Assembly (NCBI RefSeq): GCF_034009455.1
Contig: NZ_CP125380.1
Coordinates: 613,501 to 677,500, forward strand
Reading direction: 5' to 3'
Source of the DNA: Pseudomonas sp. P5_109
GTDB lineage: Bacteria; Pseudomonadota; Gammaproteobacteria; Pseudomonadales; Pseudomonadaceae
Length of the DNA: 64,000 bases
A program made the translations under genes and the position numbers. Below are positions 48,499 to 59,304 of the stretch, piece by piece; positions within the stretch are counted from its first letter, which is position 1; each line of letters starts with the position of its first letter. The notes below the pieces were generated by a model. It had not been told where the DNA came from, did not search any database, and saw only the letters and a program-made list of their open reading frames with translations.

Positions 48499-49446
48499 AT
48501 GGACTTTAAAGACTATTACAAGATTCTCGGTGTGGAACCGACCGCAGACGATAAGGCGATCAAGGCCGCCTATCGCAAGCTGGCGCGCAAATACCACCCC
48601 GACGTCAGCAAGGAAAAGGATGCCGAGTCCAAGTTCAAGGACGCCTCGGAAGCCTATGAAGCGTTGAAAAGCGCCGACAAACGCGCCGAATACGATGATT
48701 TGCGCCGCTATGGCCAGCACGGCCAGCCGTTCCAGGGACCACCAGGCTGGCAGAGCCGTGGTGGTTTCGGTGGTGGCGGCCAGGACACGGGCGATTTCTC
48801 GGACTTTTTCAGTTCGATATTCGGCAACCGTGGGCCAGGCTTTGGTGGTGGAGAACAGTCGCGTCGCAGCACCGGACGTCGAGGGCAGGACGTGGAAATG
48901 GAACTTGGGGTTTTTCTCGAAGAAACACTGTCGACCGAATCGAAGAAGGTCACCTTCCAGGTACCGCAGTACAACGCGGCCGGCCAGCATGTGAGCAACA
49001 CCAGCAAGAGCCTGAACGTGAAGATTCCCGCCGGCGTGACCGACGGCGAGCGCATTCGCCTCAAGGGGCAGGGCGCTCCGGGTGTGGGTGGCGGGGCCAA
49101 TGGCGACCTGTACCTGACGATCCGTTTCGCACCGCACCCGAAATTCGACGTCGAAGGCGAGAACCTGATCATCACCTTGCCATTGGCTCCGTGGGAGCTG
49201 GCGCTGGGTGCTGAAGTCGCCGTGCCGACCCTGACCGGCAAGATCAACCTCAAGGTCCCGGCCGGCAGCCAGAACGGCCAGCGCATGCGCGCCAAGGGCC
49301 ACGGCCTGATGAACAAGGCCGGTGAGCGCGGTTACCTGTTCGTGCAACTGAAGGCCGTGATGCCGAAGAAGTCCGACGAAGACACCAAGGCCCTGTGGCA
49401 GGAGCTGGCGAAAAAAGCGGCATTCGATCCGCGTGAGAATTTTTGA
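48499..49446 (+). CDS. cbpA: Curved-DNA-binding protein / DnaJ-class chaperone CbpA
   Basis: Hsp40 co-chaperone, 315 residues. The J domain is at residues about 4-70 with HPD in KYHPDVSK, the Gly/Phe-rich linker at about 75-115 ([19 protein letters not shown]), and then two beta C-terminal domains. There is no zinc-finger domain, which separates CbpA from DnaJ. The family start [12 protein letters not shown] is at 48499; another ATG lies five codons upstream. cbpM follows after 27 bases. Confidence 0.94.
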   Translation: MDFKDYYKILGVEPTADDKAIKAAYRKLARKYHPDVSKEKDAESKFKDASEAYEALKSADKRAEYDDLRRYGQHGQPFQGPPGWQSRGGFGGGGQDTGDFSDFFSSIFGNRGPGFGGGEQSRRSTGRRGQDVEMELGVFLEETLSTESKKVTFQVPQYNAAGQHVSNTSKSLNVKIPAGVTDGERIRLKGQGAPGVGGGANGDLYLTIRFAPHPKFDVEGENLIITLPLAPWELALGAEVAVPTLTGKINLKVPAGSQNGQRMRAKGHGLMNKAGERGYLFVQLKAVMPKKSDEDTKALWQELAKKAAFDPRENF

Positions 49447-49473
49447 TCCCTTAGAACCAAGGAGTCACTGACA

Positions 49474-49779
49474 ATGAGCAGTCCCCTGATCGTTCAACTG
49501 GACATGGCAGAATTCTGTGAGGCGACCGAGCTGTCGGACGTCTACGTGATCGAAATCGTCGAACACGGCATCCTCGAACCTCAGGGCGCTCAGCCCAAGG
49601 ACTGGGTTTTCAACGACTACGAGCTGACCCTGGCCAAGCGCGCCGCCAAGCTGCGGCGCGACCTTGACCTGGAATGGGAAGGCGTCGCCCTGGCGCTGGA
49701 CCTGCTTGAGGAAGTCCAGCAACTGCGGGCCGAGAACCGGATGTTGAAGCAGCGGTTGGGGCGGCTGGTGGTCGAGTAG
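49474..49779 (+). CDS. cbpM: Chaperone modulatory protein CbpM
   Basis: Small MerR-like helical protein, 101 residues, that binds the J domain of CbpA and blocks its co-chaperone and DNA-binding activity. N-terminal residues FCEATELSDVYVIEIVEHGILEP and a C-terminal coiled coil (about 70-98, LLEEVQQLRAENRMLKQRLG) match the family. It follows cbpA in the same operon. Confidence 0.94.
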   Translation: MSSPLIVQLDMAEFCEATELSDVYVIEIVEHGILEPQGAQPKDWVFNDYELTLAKRAAKLRRDLDLEWEGVALALDLLEEVQQLRAENRMLKQRLGRLVVE

Positions 49780-49815
49780 GTATGCTGTGGCTTTTGCAGG
49801 GCCTGTCAGGCCGAT

Positions 49816-49880
49816 TTCGCGAGCAAGCCCGCTCCCACAGGGGAATGCATTTCAAATGTGGGAGCGGGCTTGCTCGCGAA
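49816..49880. repeat. REP doublet (GTGGGAGCGGG class)
   Basis: TTCGCGAGCAAGCCCGCTCC at 49816 and the complement ending CTCGCGAA at 49880. Class A, between convergent genes. Confidence 0.85.
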
Positions 49881-49904
49881 GAACGATAACGCAGTCTCCC
49901 GACC

Positions 49905-51032
49905 TCACACCTTCCTCGGCAACACCACGGTAAACATCGTGCCATCCATCTCGCTGGAGCTGACTTCAATCGTCCCCTGATGGGCGTCGACCACTTCCTT
50001 GACGATAAACAGCCCCAAGCCAAGGCTGGTCGTGGGCTCACCGAGTTCTTCGCTGGCACTGCGCACCAGCGGGTCGAAAATGGTCGGGATCGCATCGGTG
50101 GGAATCGGGACGCCATCGTTGTGCACGGTCAGTCGAATGCTGTCGGCCTCGCCCTTGAGGCATAGCTTCACTTCACGTTTGCTGGAACCATGCTGCAAGG
50201 CATTGCCGATCAGGTTTTGCAGCATCTGATCCAGCCGGCGCGGGTCCCAGGTGCCGCGGGTGTCACCCTGTACATCCAGGGTCGGATCGCATTCCGGTTG
50301 ACCGGCGCACGCCCGGGCAATCGCTTCCCGTGCCGCATCGGCCATGTCCATGGGCGCCGGTTCGATCGGCAGGCGCTTGCTCAGGCGGCTACGCACCAGT
50401 TCCAGCAAATCCCCAACCATCACCGCCAGGTGCCCGGTACTGCGCTGGATATTGATCGCGCACTTGAGTGCATCACCCTCGAGGGCGGCTTTGCGCAGGA
50501 GTAATTCGGTGGACATGCTCACCGCTTGCAACGGCGCACGCAGGTCATGGCCGAGGATCGCCAGAAAGATATCCCGCGAGCGATTGACCATTTCGGCGTA
50601 GGTGGCGGTGGACTCGGCGAGCGCTTCGTCGATGGCTTCGTTGAAACGGATCATGTCCTGGAAGTAGGCCAAGTCAGGCGATTGCAGGCTGTTGACCCAC
50701 AGGCGGATGACGCAGGCGCGCAAATGACGGAATTCACTGGTCATCTGCACCAGGTCAAAACCCACGGTATGGCGCAATTCGCCATGGCTGGCCCCGGCCT
50801 CGTTCAGGCTCGGGGTTTTTTCCGGCCCTTCACCGCGTGCCTTGGCCGCTTGTTCGGAGGGTGTCTGGGGTTTGCACATGTCCCGGGCCGCGGCCAGCAG
50901 GATCGACCGGGCATGGTCGCGCAAGGCGACGCTGTCCATGGTCTCGGCGGCCGGAGTGATGGTTTCGGCAAACAGCTCCCACTCATCGACGATGCGATCA
51001 ACGTGCGACACGATGAATTCGGAAAGACGCAT
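49905..51032 (-). CDS. Sensor histidine kinase with RsbRD-type N-terminal domain
   Basis: A 375-residue cytoplasmic kinase with no membrane segment. Residues about 1-140 form a helical RsbRD-like sensor domain (RLSEFIVSHVDRIVDEWELF). The dimerisation domain has the phospho-acceptor His in FLAILGHDLRAPLQAVSM (about 160-177). The HATPase domain has DQMLQNLIGNALQHG (N box) and SLGLGLFIVKEVV (G2 box). No response-regulator gene lies next to it, so it is an orphan kinase. I chose MRLSEFIVSH at 51032. Confidence 0.88.
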   Translation of the reverse strand: MRLSEFIVSHVDRIVDEWELFAETITPAAETMDSVALRDHARSILLAAARDMCKPQTPSEQAAKARGEGPEKTPSLNEAGASHGELRHTVGFDLVQMTSEFRHLRACVIRLWVNSLQSPDLAYFQDMIRFNEAIDEALAESTATYAEMVNRSRDIFLAILGHDLRAPLQAVSMSTELLLRKAALEGDALKCAINIQRSTGHLAVMVGDLLELVRSRLSKRLPIEPAPMDMADAAREAIARACAGQPECDPTLDVQGDTRGTWDPRRLDQMLQNLIGNALQHGSSKREVKLCLKGEADSIRLTVHNDGVPIPTDAIPTIFDPLVRSASEELGEPTTSLGLGLFIVKEVVDAHQGTIEVSSSEMDGTMFTVVLPRKV

Positions 51033-51280
51033 GGCGGTTACCTGGGCATGAATCGGGGGCAGCGAATCGAATAGTAGTCCCTTTGCCGGAAAAAACACGA
51101 CCGCTCATGCCGTGGCATAAACCAACGCCTCCATGGCGGTACTTATGTGTTGAAGGCTCTTTGATTTTCGAACGATGGGAGCCCTTTTCGAGGGCTGGTC
51201 CAACCGTTTTTTGCACTTTTGTTTGAGGGCAAAGTTGTTGAACCTGTGGGCTCCCATCCAGCCATCAAGGTGATGAAGCA

Positions 51281-54200
51281 GTGTCTGAATTGCATGGAAG
51301 CCATTCACAGCAAACGATTGAAGCCGCGGGCGGCGAACACAACGGCGTGCATTTTCGCCGTGTGTTTGACGCGATACCGGGCGCCATAAAAAATGCCCCG
51401 CTAGCCAGGCTGAAATCCCTCGAAACCCGCAAGCCCGCGATTCCAGATTGGTTCAGCGGAGCACGGGTCATTGACCGCCAGTACCTGAAGCAATTGATCG
51501 ACGAGCGCTGGCGTGCACAAGGCGTACTGGACAAGACCCTGGGTAACTTGCAGGACGACATCCAGGCCTTCGCCGAACCGCTGGTCAGTGAGAAATTGCA
51601 GGCGAATTACCCATCGGTCGAACGAATCAGCGAACTGACTGTACAGCTCGAAGTGCCCAGCACCATCGGCTTCGTCATCGACATCGGTGCCAGCCGTGTC
51701 CGGCAGTCCACATTACTGGAGGCGGCGCTGCACAACTTTGAGGAAGCTGAAACCGCCGAAGGTGCGTTTCGAAACAGTTCCGGTATTTACCGCAAGGACA
51801 ATCAGGGCAGTCTCAGCCTTGAACCGGCCATCAGCCTCCCGGCGTTTGCAACCCTGTGCCGCAGCCTCGACATCGGCGGGCAATACCAACGGCACATCAA
51901 GTCCGTTTTGTCGCCTGGTACCGAAAAGGCACGAAAAACCCTGCAAAAGGATTCGGTCACCAGTGAAAAGGCCGCCTTTCATGTGGCCGCACTGATTGCC
52001 CGTTTGAAGGGAGACATCAGTGATCATGCCTACGGCAAACTGGGGCAGATGCGTGAGGGGCAGCCAAACATCACGCTGTACGAGCTGCCTTTGCAGTGTC
52101 ATCGGTTGTCGCTGATGGGCTGTCGATTGACCGGTATTGTGTTGTTCAGTGCGGTCAGCGATCCATCGCAAATAGAGCGCGAAGTTAAAGCGTTGACGCC
52201 GACCCTGTTGAGCTTCTGGATAAACTGGTCGCGCCGCATCCCTGTTCTGCCAGGCCAGGAATACGACAAATTCAAACTGCTGCAGGCCTTCTTTGCCAAT
52301 GGGCCGCAAGGTTTGAGCGATGAGCTGTTGCGCCGCGAAGATATATTTAAGCAGAGCCGATTGAGCGGCCCATTGATCGCCTATGTCCCGGACGATCCAG
52401 ACCATCCCTTGAAGGAGTATCCCTCGCTCACCGCGTTCATGAAGGTGCTCCTGGGGCAGTTGAGAAGTACGGATTACCAGTCCTTTTTCAGCCGCTTTGT
52501 GGCGCAAAAGGACAAAGGGCTGTTTTTCACCCGGGTCAAAGAGCGTCTGACGACCGTCACCTGGCATGAGCGCGAACCGCTGGACATGGGCCCGTGGTGG
52601 CGTGAAACAGCGGTCGAAAATCCCGATGCGGAACCGGTCACTAACCAGATCGCGGATGATCTGTGGGTCACGCTGTTTCTGGAGCGGCGCGACAAGGCCA
52701 TCGCCGATGCCCGGCTGATTGCCGTACCAACCGACGACGAGGATGCCAACGCACGCTTCAAGCGCCTGACCAGTTACCTTTCAATCGGCTGGAATGTGTT
52801 CAATTTTGCCGCAATGCTGGTCCCCGGCCTGGGTGAAGCCATGCTCGGCATCATGGTCGCGCAGATGCTCGCCGAGGTGGCCGAAGGGGTCGAGGACTGG
52901 AGCAAGGGTGACAAAGAAGAAGCCTCTGCCTACTTCAACGGGGTATTGATCAACTTCGCGCAATTGGCGCTCATGGGGGCCGGCCATGTGTTGCCGGGCA
53001 CCAGTGTCGCGCCAGTCAAGGTTTCGTCATTTGTCGAGGGCCTCAAGCCCGTAGAGGTTGGCGGCAAGACGCGATTATGGAACCCGGACCTCGGCCCTTA
53101 TGAGCAACTGATCGTGTTGCCTGAAGAGGCACAGGCCGGCGATCAAGGGCTGTATCGACATCAGGATCAGGACCTGCTGCGCCTTGATGACAAATGCTAT
53201 GGGGTCAAGCAAGACCCGGGCACCGGCGAGCATCGTTTGCAACACCCGACCCGCGCCGACACTTATCAGCCGCTGCTGGAACACAATGGCGCCGGCACCT
53301 GGAAGACCGAACTCGACCAGCCACTCGAATGGGACAAGCGCCAGTTGCTCAGGCGGCTGGGCGCTTCGGTGGACGGGATCTCCGATGAGGCCCTGGAGCA
53401 GATTCTGACCGCCAGTGGCGTGCATGAAAATGCACTGCGCAGGCTGCATGTCGAGCATGAAACCCCGCCCGCGCTGCTTGGCGACACACTCACGCGCTAC
53501 AGGGCCGATGTCGATGCGGCGGGCTGCGTGGACGAGATCCTGGGCAACCGGGTGGGCGAGGAATGGGCCGATTGTGCTGTGCGTTTCATGACGGAGTTGC
53601 CGGGCTGGCCAGGCGACAAAGCCATAGAGGTCTTCGAGAAGCCAGGGCTGCAAGGTGCAAGGATCAAGGAAGGCTTTGCCGATGCGACAGCGGTGAATGC
53701 GTTGCAGTTGACCTGGGAGGAGCTGCTTGGCGGCAAGCTGCCCGAGCGTGTGGTCGAGTTTCTTGATGAACAGGCGCTGCGTGAAATGTTGGGGGAATGG
53801 TATTCCAGTGACCGGGAAGCGCGGATCGAGGCCCTGCGCGATCGTTTCGCCGAGCACGCACGAGGGCAGAAAAAGCGCCTGTTCGATTTGCTGTACTTGC
53901 GCCGTACGCGCTCGACAGACTCGTCAGTGAACCTGCTCAAGAACGACTGGGCCGAACTCTCGACCCGTCAGGCGCAAGAACTTCTACAGCGCGCAGACCC
54001 GTCGGATGTGAAGTATCTGGCGGAGAAAAAGCGCGTGCCCCTGAGGCTCGCCCAACAAGCCCGGGAAGCCGCAGAGCAACTGCGCGTGACGCGGGCCTAT
54101 GAGGGCCTTTACCTCGACGCGCTGCACAACAGCGATACCCTGCACCTGCAATTGCACTCATTGGAAACCCTGCCGGGTTGGCCGTCGGACCTGCGCCTGG

Positions 54201-56551
54201 AAGTTCGCGAGTACGGTTTGAACGGCGTATTGAAGGACAGTATCGGTGCGGAGGATGCATCGGTGCGCAAGGTCCTGGTGCTGGCTGAGGACGGGCGCTA
54301 CGAGGCGCGTGACGCGCAAGATCAACAACTGCACGGCGCCGACGATTTTTATGCGTCGGTCCTGCACGCCTTGCCCGACTCGCCGCGCAAGGCCCTGGGC
54401 TTCGAGATCCACGAAGGCTCGAGGCTTGAGCAAGCGATCAGGTCCCGGCCACTGGAGCGTTCGCTGTTCGAGCCCGTCCTGCGGGACAACCCCAACGTCA
54501 AACCGGCCTTCGACCCAAAGGCCATGCGTCTGCGTGGCGGCATGCCCGGCTACGCACGACAGGTGCCGCGAGGGCGGGGATATCGACATCGGCTGCGTGC
54601 GTTACATCCGGGTTTTACAGATGAAGAAATTGAAACGCGACTGACGCAGTTCAGTCAGAACGATGGATCGGTGGAGGCTAACCTCACCGCTCGGGAGAAC
54701 GCGTTCAATCAATTCAACCGTGACATGCAACGCTGGATGAACTCACCGACGGCTTCCTTTCGGTTCTCCCCGGCGGGTGTTGCGGAGTGGGTTTCGCGAA
54801 ACAGGTTTTACGCGGCGCTCAGGCAGTGCTTGCAGCGAACGGGACCGGAAGGGGTACAGATTGCGGGGATAATGCGGCCGCAAGCCTTGGTGCTGGACAA
54901 CATTGCTCACTTGGGCCGGCATCTGGAGACGCTGCCCAGGCTGGAGGCCGACTTCAGTCACGTTACCAGCCTGACCATGCGCAACTGCGGGCTCGGTGTC
55001 GAGCACATGCCTTTTCTCGATTCGTTCCGCCAAGTGCGCTATCTCAACCTGCAAGACAATCTGCTGACGGCCGTTCCGCAAGTGCTGAAGGACATGCGTC
55101 ATCTCACCGATCTGTCCCTCAACAACAACCGCATTGAACTGGATGTACTGGCGGTGGATCGTCTGAAGAATCTGACGCGCTTGAGGGCGTTGGGGCTGCG
55201 CGGCAATCCATTGAAGCTCATACCGGATGTCAGTCGGATGCCGCATTTGCAGGTGCTGGTGTTGACTGATGCCGGTCTGGACACTTGGCCTGTCGGGCTG
55301 TTTGCTCAATCGCGGCCACGCAGTATTTTCATTGAACTGAGCCGCAATCCCATCAGCCGGATACCGGAAGTTGCACCCGGATCGTTTCGCGCCGAGTTGC
55401 TGGCACGCACGGTGATCAGCCGTGAGCCAGAGTGGATCTCGGCGGAAAACCTCGACATCCTGAAGTCTTACATCGAGTCGGTCGGCATGGACCCGGAGCG
55501 TCCTTATCCGCCCCGTGGCGTGCTCGACAGTTCGGACTGGGCGGCGGGCATGACCGAGCGGCAATGGCAGGAAAAACAGCAAGCCTGGAACGCAGTCGAG
55601 GATGAGTTCGATTCGGTGCCGTTTTTCAACGAAGTCCGCAGGCTCACCGAGTCCGCCGACTTCAAGGCCGGCGGCACCTATCAAACGGAACTGACGGCCA
55701 AGGTCTGGCGCATGCTTGAGGCCATGGCCAGCGACACTGAACTTCGAGTCAATCTGTTCGGCGAAGCTGCAGTTCCCGCCCGATGCGTGGATGGCGGCAC
55801 GCAGCTGTTCAACGCCATGGGCGTGCAGGTGTTGGTCCACGAAGCTTACGCCCTGGAGCGAGCGGACTTGATCGAAACACAATTGCTGGAATTGGCCCTG
55901 GGCAAATCCCGGCTCGATGAACTCGGCGCCATCGCCCGTCACCGGGTGTCCGAGCGGTTGGCGAAGGGAGAGCAGCTGCGTCGGACCGGCGCCGATGGCG
56001 AGGTGACCGGCACTATCGATGAAGTGGAAGTGCACCTGGCCTACATGACCGATCTGGCTGAGCGCCTGGATTTGCCATGGCAGGCTCGGGGCATGCAGTT
56101 TCGTGGTATCGCCGAGGTCAGCAAAGAGTTGATCGAGGCAGCGTTCCAGCGGATCAAGGCGTTGGAGGAGGGTGATCTGCTGATCGAACGGATCTTCGAG
56201 CAACCACTCTGGAAAACCTGGCTGGAGTCGACTTACCGCGAGGAATTGAATGGCTTGAAACACCAGATCGATGCCACCACCGATTTGCAGGATGCGTTGC
56301 AGCGCAGGGCCGAAGGCGCACGGCTCACGGCAAAGGAAAAAGCGGATGTGGAGGTAGAAATAACAGCGCTTTGCCGCGAACTGGGCAAAAGTGAAAGTGA
56401 TTTCGCGGATGGCCAGATCATGACGGACGAGGCGTATTTTCAAGCCTTGAATGACATCGACGGGCGAATCACGGAGCAACTGAAAACGTTGACCCGAGAA
56501 GCGATGATTCGCGCCAAACTGGACCGGCTGCGGATTTTATCCACTCAATAA
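51281..56551 (+). CDS. Candidate LRR/NEL-type E3 ubiquitin ligase effector
   Basis: A 1,756-residue protein, GTG start, no signal peptide. Residues about 20-700 resemble the dermonecrotic-toxin-type N-terminal domain (DUF6543) and include a hydrophobic stretch near 498-545 (LSIGWNVFNFAAMLVPGLGE). An LRR block spans about 1228-1367 (LNLQDN, LSLNNNRI, LGLRGN repeats). The C-terminal region matches the NEL (IpaH/SspH) E3 ligase domain, with Cys1502 followed by Val-Asp (CVD) as the likely catalytic Cys in a C-x-D motif. NEL enzymes ubiquitinate host proteins. It is a single gene with its own terminator and no secretion-system neighbours. Confidence 0.82.
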   Translation: MSELHGSHSQQTIEAAGGEHNGVHFRRVFDAIPGAIKNAPLARLKSLETRKPAIPDWFSGARVIDRQYLKQLIDERWRAQGVLDKTLGNLQDDIQAFAEPLVSEKLQANYPSVERISELTVQLEVPSTIGFVIDIGASRVRQSTLLEAALHNFEEAETAEGAFRNSSGIYRKDNQGSLSLEPAISLPAFATLCRSLDIGGQYQRHIKSVLSPGTEKARKTLQKDSVTSEKAAFHVAALIARLKGDISDHAYGKLGQMREGQPNITLYELPLQCHRLSLMGCRLTGIVLFSAVSDPSQIEREVKALTPTLLSFWINWSRRIPVLPGQEYDKFKLLQAFFANGPQGLSDELLRREDIFKQSRLSGPLIAYVPDDPDHPLKEYPSLTAFMKVLLGQLRSTDYQSFFSRFVAQKDKGLFFTRVKERLTTVTWHEREPLDMGPWWRETAVENPDAEPVTNQIADDLWVTLFLERRDKAIADARLIAVPTDDEDANARFKRLTSYLSIGWNVFNFAAMLVPGLGEAMLGIMVAQMLAEVAEGVEDWSKGDKEEASAYFNGVLINFAQLALMGAGHVLPGTSVAPVKVSSFVEGLKPVEVGGKTRLWNPDLGPYEQLIVLPEEAQAGDQGLYRHQDQDLLRLDDKCYGVKQDPGTGEHRLQHPTRADTYQPLLEHNGAGTWKTELDQPLEWDKRQLLRRLGASVDGISDEALEQILTASGVHENALRRLHVEHETPPALLGDTLTRYRADVDAAGCVDEILGNRVGEEWADCAVRFMTELPGWPGDKAIEVFEKPGLQGARIKEGFADATAVNALQLTWEELLGGKLPERVVEFLDEQALREMLGEWYSSDREARIEALRDRFAEHARGQKKRLFDLLYLRRTRSTDSSVNLLKNDWAELSTRQAQELLQRADPSDVKYLAEKKRVPLRLAQQAREAAEQLRVTRAYEGLYLDALHNSDTLHLQLHSLETLPGWPSDLRLEVREYGLNGVLKDSIGAEDASVRKVLVLAEDGRYEARDAQDQQLHGADDFYASVLHALPDSPRKALGFEIHEGSRLEQAIRSRPLERSLFEPVLRDNPNVKPAFDPKAMRLRGGMPGYARQVPRGRGYRHRLRALHPGFTDEEIETRLTQFSQNDGSVEANLTARENAFNQFNRDMQRWMNSPTASFRFSPAGVAEWVSRNRFYAALRQCLQRTGPEGVQIAGIMRPQALVLDNIAHLGRHLETLPRLEADFSHVTSLTMRNCGLGVEHMPFLDSFRQVRYLNLQDNLLTAVPQVLKDMRHLTDLSLNNNRIELDVLAVDRLKNLTRLRALGLRGNPLKLIPDVSRMPHLQVLVLTDAGLDTWPVGLFAQSRPRSIFIELSRNPISRIPEVAPGSFRAELLARTVISREPEWISAENLDILKSYIESVGMDPERPYPPRGVLDSSDWAAGMTERQWQEKQQAWNAVEDEFDSVPFFNEVRRLTESADFKAGGTYQTELTAKVWRMLEAMASDTELRVNLFGEAAVPARCVDGGTQLFNAMGVQVLVHEAYALERADLIETQLLELALGKSRLDELGAIARHRVSERLAKGEQLRRTGADGEVTGTIDEVEVHLAYMTDLAERLDLPWQARGMQFRGIAEVSKELIEAAFQRIKALEEGDLLIERIFEQPLWKTWLESTYREELNGLKHQIDATTDLQDALQRRAEGARLTAKEKADVEVEITALCRELGKSESDFADGQIMTDEAYFQALNDIDGRITEQLKTLTREAMIRAKLDRLRILSTQ

Positions 56552-56564
56552 CCACAAGCAAGGC

Positions 56565-56596
56565 AAAGGCCTCGACACACTGTGTGCGAGGCCTTT
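56565..56596. terminator. Bidirectional terminator between the NEL gene and ureC
   Basis: AAAGGCCTCG and CGAGGCCTTT form the outer stem around ACACACTGTGTG, which is itself palindromic. It serves both convergent genes. Confidence 0.8.
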
Positions 56597-56616
56597 GTGT
56601 ATGGCGCAACAAAGCT

Positions 56617-58317
56617 TCAGAACAGGAAATAACGCTGGGCCATTGGCAAGGTGTCTGCCGGCTCGCACCACAGCAACACGCCGTCGGCCTTGACCTGATA
56701 GGTCTGCGGATCGACGTCGATTTTCGGCAGGTAATCGTTGTGGATCAGGTCGGTTTTCTGCACGTCGCGGCAGCCTTTGGCCACGGCGATTTTCTTCTTC
56801 AAACCCAGCGCCTCGGGCAAGCCTGCATCCTGTGCGGCCTGGCTGATGAAGGTCATGCTGGTGGCGTGCAGCGAGCCGCCGAAGCTGGCGAACATCGGAC
56901 GGTAGTGCACCGGTTGCGGTGTCGGAATCGAGGCGTTGGCGTCGCCCATCAGGCTGGCCGCAATGGCACCGCCCTTGAGAATCAGCGTCGGTTTCACGCC
57001 GAAAAATGCCGGGCGCCAGAGCACCAGGTCCGCCCATTTGCCCACTTCTACCGAACCCACTTCATGACTGATGCCGTGGGTGATCGCCGGGTTGATGGTG
57101 TACTTGGCGATGTAGCGCTTGGCGCGGAAGTTGTCGTTGCCGGCGCCATCGCCGGGCAGCGGTCCACGCTGTTTTTTCATTTTGTCGGCGGTCTGCCAGG
57201 TGCGGGTGATGACTTCGCCGACGCGGCCCATGGCCTGGCTGTCGGAGCTGATCATCGAGAACGCGCCGAGGTCGTGGAGGATGTCTTCGGCGGCAATCGT
57301 CTCGCGGCGGATGCGGCTCTCGGCGAAGGCAACGTCTTCGGCAATGCTCGGGTCGAGGTGGTGGCAGACCATCAGCATGTCGAGGTGTTCGTCGATGGTG
57401 TTGCGGGTGAACGGCCGGGTCGGGTTGGTCGAACTCGGCAGCACGTTGGCAAACCCGCAGGCCTTGATGATGTCCGGCGCGTGCCCGCCACCGGCCCCTT
57501 CGGTGTGATAGGTGTGAATGGTGCGGCCCTTGAAGGCGGCGAGGGTGGTTTCGACGAAACCGGATTCGTTGAGGGTGTCGGTGTGGATCGCCACCTGCAC
57601 GTCGAACCGGTCGGCCACGCTCAGGCAGTTGTCGATGCTTGCCGGGGTGGTGCCCCAGTCTTCGTGGAGCTTGAGGCCGATGGCACCGGCCTTGACCTGT
57701 TCGATCAACGGTTCCGGCAGGCTGGCGTTACCCTTGCCGGTGAGGCCGATGTTCATCGGAAACGCATCGGCAGCCTGAAGCATGCGCGCCAGGTGCCACG
57801 GCCCCGAGGTGCAGGTGGTCGCATTGGTGCCGGTGGCCGGTCCGGTGCCGCCGCCGATCATGGTGGTGACGCCGCTCATCAATGCCTCTTCGATCTGCTG
57901 CGGGCAGATGAAGTGGATGTGCGTGTCGATGCCACCGGCGGTGAGGATCATGCCTTCGCCCGCGATGACTTCGGTGCTGGCGCCGATGGCGATGGTGACG
58001 TTGGGCTGGATGTCCGGGTTGCCGGCCTTGCCGATGGCGGCGATACGCCCATCCTTGAGACCGACGTCGGCCTTGACGATACCCCAGTGGTCGATGATCA
58101 GCGCATTGGTGATCAGGGTGTCGACCACCTCGGCGGCCAGCAACTGACTCTGCCCCTGGCCGTCACGGATGACTTTACCGCCACCGAACTTCACTTCTTC
58201 GCCGTAGGTGGTGAAGTCCTGTTCCACTTCGATCCACAACTCGGTATCGGCCAGGCGCACCTTGTCACCGACGGTGGGGCCGAACATGTCGGCGTAGGCT
58301 TGACGGGAAATCTTCAT
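56617..58317 (-). CDS. ureC: Urease subunit alpha
   Basis: Catalytic subunit of the nickel urease that hydrolyses urea to ammonia and carbamate. It has 566 residues. Nickel ligands are His133 and His135 (DTHIHF) and the carbamylated Lys216 (GLKLHED). [16 protein letters not shown] is the flap segment with the conserved Cys-His. The start [18 protein letters not shown] is the family start. The gene is the last of ureD-ureA-(GNAT)-(GNAT)-ureB-ureC. Confidence 0.98.
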   Translation of the reverse strand: MKISRQAYADMFGPTVGDKVRLADTELWIEVEQDFTTYGEEVKFGGGKVIRDGQGQSQLLAAEVVDTLITNALIIDHWGIVKADVGLKDGRIAAIGKAGNPDIQPNVTIAIGASTEVIAGEGMILTAGGIDTHIHFICPQQIEEALMSGVTTMIGGGTGPATGTNATTCTSGPWHLARMLQAADAFPMNIGLTGKGNASLPEPLIEQVKAGAIGLKLHEDWGTTPASIDNCLSVADRFDVQVAIHTDTLNESGFVETTLAAFKGRTIHTYHTEGAGGGHAPDIIKACGFANVLPSSTNPTRPFTRNTIDEHLDMLMVCHHLDPSIAEDVAFAESRIRRETIAAEDILHDLGAFSMISSDSQAMGRVGEVITRTWQTADKMKKQRGPLPGDGAGNDNFRAKRYIAKYTINPAITHGISHEVGSVEVGKWADLVLWRPAFFGVKPTLILKGGAIAASLMGDANASIPTPQPVHYRPMFASFGGSLHATSMTFISQAAQDAGLPEALGLKKKIAVAKGCRDVQKTDLIHNDYLPKIDVDPQTYQVKADGVLLWCEPADTLPMAQRYFLF

Positions 58318-58369
58318 TCGTTCGCCTTGAGATTCAATTGAATTTGAGACTGTTCGCTTCGCTCACAGA

Positions 58370-58434
58370 TTCGCGAGCAAGCCCGCTCCCACATTTGGAA
58401 TGCATTCCCCTATGGGAGCGGGCTTGCTCGCGAA
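58370..58434. repeat. REP doublet (GTGGGAGCGGG class)
   Basis: TTCGCGAGCAAGCCCGCTCC at 58370 and the complement ending CTCGCGAA at 58434. Class A, within the urease operon between ureB and ureC. Confidence 0.85.
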
Positions 58435-58459
58435 GGCGTCAATAGGGACACCGCATGAC

Positions 58460-58764
58460 TCAGAGGTCACCCATAATCCTGCCGGCAAACCCGAACACCC
58501 GACGATGCCCCGCCAAATCCACCAACTCCACCTCGCGGCTCTGCCCCGGTTCGAAGCGCACGGCCGTTCCGGCAGGGATGTTCAGGCGCATGCCACGACT
58601 GGCGGCGCGGTCAAATGTCAGCGCGTCGTTGGTTTCGAAAAAGTGGTAGTGCGAACCGACCTGGATCGGCCGGTCGCCGCTATTGGCCACCTTCAGGCTG
58701 ATCGTGCGCCGGCCGACGTTGAGCTCGATTTCGCCGGGTTCGATCTGGTATTCACCGGGAATCA

Positions 58765-58765
<1 letters not shown>
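58460..58765 (-). CDS. ureB: Urease subunit beta
   Basis: A 101-residue structural subunit of urease. It starts [19 protein letters not shown] and has the conserved [10 protein letters not shown] and [17 protein letters not shown]. Its ATG shares one base with the stop of the upstream GNAT gene (TGATG on the minus strand), so it is translationally coupled to it. Confidence 0.97.

Positions 58766-59304
<539 letters not shown>

Noticed and set aside
51178..51206. Hrp-box-like sequence GGAGCC-N16-CCAACCG upstream of the NEL gene
   Set aside because: It has three mismatches to GGAACC-N16-CCACnnA, one in the first half and two in the second, and no hrp genes are near; also explained as a hairpin of AGCCC/GGGCT.
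54743..56479. 578-codon minus-strand ORF under the NEL gene
   Set aside because: No domain recognised and antisense to the LRR and NEL regions with good protein features.
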